Source: an uncultured Eubacteriales bacterium (lineage in GTDB: Bacteria; Bacillota; Clostridia; Oscillospirales; Oscillospiraceae). Taken from it: a stretch of DNA of 15,603 nt. The translations under genes were made by a program, and so were the position numbers. Position 1 is the stretch's first letter, and each line of letters opens with the position of its first letter. Shown piece by piece: positions 13,705-15,603 of the stretch. The notes below the pieces were generated by a model, which did not search any database, was not told the DNA's origin, and saw only the letters and a program-made list of their open reading frames with translations. The stretch covers positions 1 through 15,603 of the forward strand of contig URPI01000034.1 of assembly GCA_900549705.1 (NCBI GenBank), in the 5' to 3' direction.

Positions 13705-14124
13705 TTATCCTTTCAGACTTGCCAGCACTGCGCTCAGGCGCAGGTTGCCTTTTTCAAAATCGGATACGGCGGCCATCACCTGCTCGTAGGCAACGTGGTT
13801 GCCGTTCTTTTCCAGCTGGGAAGCCAGCTCTGCCAGCTCCCGGGCGTGGGCGGCATTGTGACCCACCATATACTGCATGAGGGCGGTCAGCTCCTCCATG
13901 GGGGTGTGCTCGCACTGGGAGGCGCAGCTGCCGCAGTTGTGGGTGCAGTCATGGTCGTGGTCGTGATCGTGGTCGTGGGGGATGCCCAGGGCGTGCATCT
14001 CCTCGTGGGTGTGGGGGTGTGCGTGCTCCTGGTCGTGGGTGTGCTCATGGGTGTGGGTGGTGCCGTCGGCATGAGTATGCTCGTGGGTGTGGCCACCCAT
14101 GGAATGATCGTGGTCGAGATGCAT
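13705..14124 (-). CDS. His-rich metal-binding protein
   Basis: A 139-residue protein with no signal peptide. Residues 1-73 contain 23 His, mostly as HxH repeats with Asp, Glu or Thr between them, followed by a four-Cys cluster, CTHNCGSCASQC (60-71). The rest (74-139) is a compact helical part (MEELTALMQYMVGHNAAHARELAELASQL...), free of Cys and probably a folded scaffold or dimerisation unit. AAAGGAGA lies 6 nt before the ATG and a perfect consensus promoter lies upstream. The likely job is binding, storing or delivering a divalent metal, nickel or cobalt being favoured by the CooT-family neighbour. The motif HALGIPHDHDHDH (44-56) resembles one in the divergent repressor. High His content makes the opposite strand look open, but that frame is a shadow. 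Confidence 0.85.
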   Translation of the reverse strand: MHLDHDHSMGGHTHEHTHADGTTHTHEHTHDQEHAHPHTHEEMHALGIPHDHDHDHDHDCTHNCGSCASQCEHTPMEELTALMQYMVGHNAAHARELAELASQLEKNGNHVAYEQVMAAVSDFEKGNLRLSAVLASLKG

Positions 14125-14150
14125 AAAAAGTCTCCTTTGTGTTTTTTATT

Positions 14151-14179
14151 ATTATAATCCCCGACACGCCTTCTGTCAA
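14151..14179 (-). promoter_or_regulatory. Consensus promoter of the His-rich/CooT operon
   Basis: On the minus strand, TTGACA (14179-14174), a 17-bp spacer and TATAAT (14156-14151): a perfect sigma-A promoter. TCGGGGAT lies directly before the -10 box, and a similar TCGGGG precedes the -10 box of the divergent promoter. A promoter this strong would be expected to need a repressor. Confidence 0.88.
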
Positions 14180-14215
14180 AGCATTTATTTTTGCGGAAAA
14201 ATCCCCCGGTGGGGC

Positions 14216-14244
14216 TTGCGGATTGCGGCATTTCGGGGTATAAT
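14216..14244 (+). promoter_or_regulatory. Promoter of the CsoR-like repressor gene
   Basis: TTGCGG (14216-14221), a 17-bp spacer and TATAAT (14239-14244). The -10 box sits in the near-palindrome GGGGTATAATAACCC (14235-14249), which is a candidate operator for the CsoR-like protein. CCCCCGGTGGGG (14203-14214) just upstream is a second palindromic candidate. Confidence 0.7.
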
Positions 14245-14271
14245 AACCCTCATGCGCAGGAGGTGACCGAT

Positions 14272-14628
14272 ATGGAAGAATTGCAGAAACATACACATGA
14301 CCCCAAATCCCCGGAGGAGGAGCACGCCTACCTTCATGCCCATGGAATCCCCCATGCCCACGGTCATGTCCACGAAAGCCAAAAGGCAGTGATTAACCGG
14401 CTTTCCCGTGCCATCGGCCACCTGGAGAAGGTGCGCCGGATGGTGGAAAACGGGGAGGATTGCTCCAATGTGCTGATTCAGCTGGCGGCGGTGCGTTCCG
14501 CGCTGGATAACACCGGCAAGGTCATCCTGAAAGACCATATGCGTCACTGTATGGTGGATGCGGTGGCCGCCGGGGACGAGGAAGCAATCGACGACTTGTG
14601 CCAGGCAATCGACAAGTTCATGAAGTAA
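14272..14628 (+). CDS. CsoR/RcnR/InrS-family metal-sensing repressor, His-rich N-terminus
   Basis: A 118-residue all-helical DNA-binding repressor. AGGAGG lies 8 nt before the ATG at 14272; the frame opens earlier but overlaps the promoter. The CsoR-fold core starts at about 38: VINRLSRAIGHLEKVRRMVENGEDCSNVLIQLAAVRSAL. The metal ligands Cys64, His89 and Cys93 have exactly the 25- and 4-residue spacings of copper CsoR (C36, H61, C65) and of the nickel sensor InrS (C53, H78, C82). Before the core, residues 7-34 hold nine His (LHAHGIPHAHGHVH), unusual for copper sensors and suggestive of nickel, cobalt or zinc. It is divergent from the His-rich/CooT operon, the usual place for a regulator. Which metal it senses cannot be told from sequence alone. 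Confidence 0.9.
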   Translation: MEELQKHTHDPKSPEEEHAYLHAHGIPHAHGHVHESQKAVINRLSRAIGHLEKVRRMVENGEDCSNVLIQLAAVRSALDNTGKVILKDHMRHCMVDAVAAGDEEAIDDLCQAIDKFMK

Positions 14629-14633
14629 TCGGG

Positions 14634-14662
14634 CAGGAGCTGTGAATCACGGCTCCTGTTTT
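14634..14662. terminator. Terminator between the convergent repressor and RluA-family genes
   Basis: Stem CAGGAGC / GCTCCTG with an inner GTG/CAC extension (14634-14658), followed by TTTTATT. It starts 5 bases after the repressor stop. The stop codon of the minus-strand pseudouridine synthase gene lies in its loop, so the two genes share this structure. Confidence 0.8.
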
Positions 14663-15258
14663 ATTATGATACAGTTTCCCCATTCCGGCAAGTGCTCAAA
14701 GTGCATGGTTTTGCCGCCCAGCGGGAAGGTCAGGGCGCAGGAAAAGAGCATGGGGGCGGCGGCGTCATCCCGGGAGCCGTATTTGTGGTCGCCCACCAGG
14801 GGATAGCCCCGGGAGGCAAACTGCACCCGAATCTGGTGACTGCGCCCGGTGTGCAGCAAAATGCGCACCAGGCTGGGGTCGCTGTCGGACAGCCGGGTAA
14901 ATTCCAGCCGGGCATCCTTTACGCCCTTGCGCTGCCGCTGCACCACAAAGACCTTGTTTTTGCTGCTGTCCTTCCACAATAAATCCTGCCAGTCCCCTTG
15001 CTCCGGGGGAACGCCATGGACCAGGGCAACATATTCCTTTTGCATCTGCCCCTCCTGCACCGCCCGGCTCAGGGCAGCGGCGGCCTTTTTGCTGCGGGCG
15101 TATACCATGCAGCCGCCTACGTTTTTGTCCAGCCGATGAATGGGGAACACTTCGCCCCCCAGGGCGCTTACAATGGCGGCGGGGACTTCCTGCTCGGAAT
15201 CCAGCCCCACCGGCTTGAGGACAACGGCAATATCCTTGTTTGAAAATAAAATTTCCAT
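14647..15258 (-). CDS. RluA-family RNA pseudouridine synthase
   Basis: Converts specific uridines in rRNA or tRNA to pseudouridine; the exact target cannot be told. It has 203 residues and lacks an S4 RNA-binding domain. Family motifs: KPVGLDSE (15-22), the catalytic HRLDKNVGG (41-49, Asp44 catalytic), KEYVALVHG (about 74-82), LLHTGRSHQIRVQFASRGYPLVGDHKYG and a C-terminal LTFPLGGKTMHFEHLP. The catalytic loop has NVGG where most relatives have TSG. AAGGAG lies 6 nt before the ATG. It is a single gene, convergent with the repressor gene. Confidence 0.93.
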   Translation of the reverse strand: MEILFSNKDIAVVLKPVGLDSEQEVPAAIVSALGGEVFPIHRLDKNVGGCMVYARSKKAAAALSRAVQEGQMQKEYVALVHGVPPEQGDWQDLLWKDSSKNKVFVVQRQRKGVKDARLEFTRLSDSDPSLVRILLHTGRSHQIRVQFASRGYPLVGDHKYGSRDDAAAPMLFSCALTFPLGGKTMHFEHLPEWGNCIIIKQEP

Positions 15259-15347
15259 ATTAGACTCCTTGTAAGAGGAAAAATAAACGATTCTTTCGGC
15301 GGCACGGCAGATTGAATGGTGTCCATTCGCCTAAATCTTTTGAGTCC

Positions 15348-15439
15348 GTAGGGGAGGCTCTTAGCCTCCCGCCAGCGGCGAAGCCGCCTTGGCTCCCTCT
15401 CTGAGGGAGCTGTCAGCCCGAACGGGCTGACTGAGGGAG
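15348..15439 (+). repeat. Composite palindromic repeat, plus-oriented copy
   Basis: GTAGGGGAGGCTCTTAGCC, continuing to CTCCCGCC (15348-15373), is a hairpin block like 4486-4513 but with different stem bases. A small hairpin GCGGCGAAGCCGC follows, then CTTGGCTCCCTCT/GAGGGAGCTG (15388-15412) and a variable hairpin TCAGCCCG/CGGGCTGA ending in CTGAGGGAG. The stem bases differ between copies while pairing is kept, which suggests selection on structure. The preceding 15259-15347 holds the RluA-gene leader and a small GAATGG/CCATTC hairpin only. Confidence 0.8.
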
Positions 15440-15478
15440 TGTCGTAGGTTAAACTGTACGCACCTCCGGTTTTGTACC

Positions 15479-15603
15479 GACCCCTACAATGGCGGGACGA
15501 AATCGGGAGCATTTTCCATTCAACGGGGTACACCCCCTCAGCTTCGCGTTCGCTCAGCAGCTCCCCCAGAGGTGGAGCCAAGGGCACTTCGTGCCGACGG
15601 GTC
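15479..15603 (-). repeat. Composite palindromic repeat, minus-oriented copy, cut by window end
   Basis: On the minus strand this carries the GGCACGAAGTGCC hairpin, CTTGGCTCCACCTCTGGGGG with AGCTG, a variable hairpin, GGGGGTGTAC, GTTGAATGG and CCATTGTAGGGGTCG, in that order. The same order with a shortened middle is at 4420-4495 on the plus strand, and the hairpin plus first block match 4769-4806 (minus). The open reading frame across 15168-15587 is a product of these repeats and not a gene. Confidence 0.8.

Noticed and set aside
13471..14157. 228-codon plus-strand frame rich in Val and Gly, resembling a membrane protein
   Set aside because: It is the complement of the His/Asp repeats of the minus-strand gene; GTG/GTC runs give apparent hydrophobicity. 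The minus-strand gene has a perfect promoter and ribosome binding site.
15168..15587. 139-codon minus-strand frame extending the RluA-family region
   Set aside because: It is made of repeat sequence and runs out of frame into the real gene, whose start has a good ribosome binding site at 15258.

Overview
This 15.6 kb window looks like a chromosomal segment of a moderately GC-rich, low-GC-lineage Gram-positive anaerobe, most likely a gut member of the class Clostridia (Oscillospirales/Ruminococcaceae-like). The reasons are strong AGGAGG-type ribosome binding sites, near-consensus sigma-A promoters with 17-bp spacers, FeoAB with a tiny Cys-rich partner, an ECF sigma factor followed by a one-TM protein starting MNGKELF, and dispersed palindromic repeats of a style I associate with Faecalibacterium-like genomes. 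No phage, transposase, CRISPR array, tRNA or rRNA was seen.

Layout. 1-59: a dispersed palindromic repeat. 90-692 (-): thymidine kinase, divergent from 838-1791 (+), a DUF4349-type lipoprotein. 1923-4383 (+): Fe(II) uptake operon feoA-feoB plus a 40-residue Cys-rich membrane protein, with its own promoter and terminator. 4384-4907: gene-free, filled by inverted copies of a composite repeat. 4908-8761 (+): promoter, adenosylcobalamin riboswitch, terminator, then a BtuFCD-type ABC transporter and a small CGGC-domain Cys-rich protein. 8835-9986 (+): secreted protein with cadherin/Ig-like and S-layer-homology-like parts. 10051-10878 (-): HIT-family hydrolase and a COG2426 membrane protein. 11070-13454 (+): ECF sigma factor with a translationally coupled membrane anti-sigma-like protein, bounded on both sides by related hairpins. 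13501-14124 (-): CooT-family protein and a His-rich protein, divergent from 14272-14628 (+), a CsoR/RcnR/InrS-type metal repressor with a His-rich N-terminus. 14647-15258 (-): RluA-family pseudouridine synthase. 15348-15603: two more copies of the composite repeat.

How the genes work together. Three separate units deal with transition metals: iron (feo), cobalamin (riboswitch-ABC-CGGC), and probably nickel or cobalt (His-rich/CooT/CsoR-like). The most interesting unit is the last one: the repressor and the divergently encoded His-rich protein share an unusual His motif, and the two divergent promoters share a TCGGGG motif at their -10 boxes, which suggests one sensor controlling a metal store/chaperone pair. 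The second most interesting observation is that the sigma/anti-sigma cassette sits between two copies of the same terminator-like hairpin, as if it had been inserted into the terminator of the CooT gene.

All calls come from reading the sequence and known family motifs; no database search was run.
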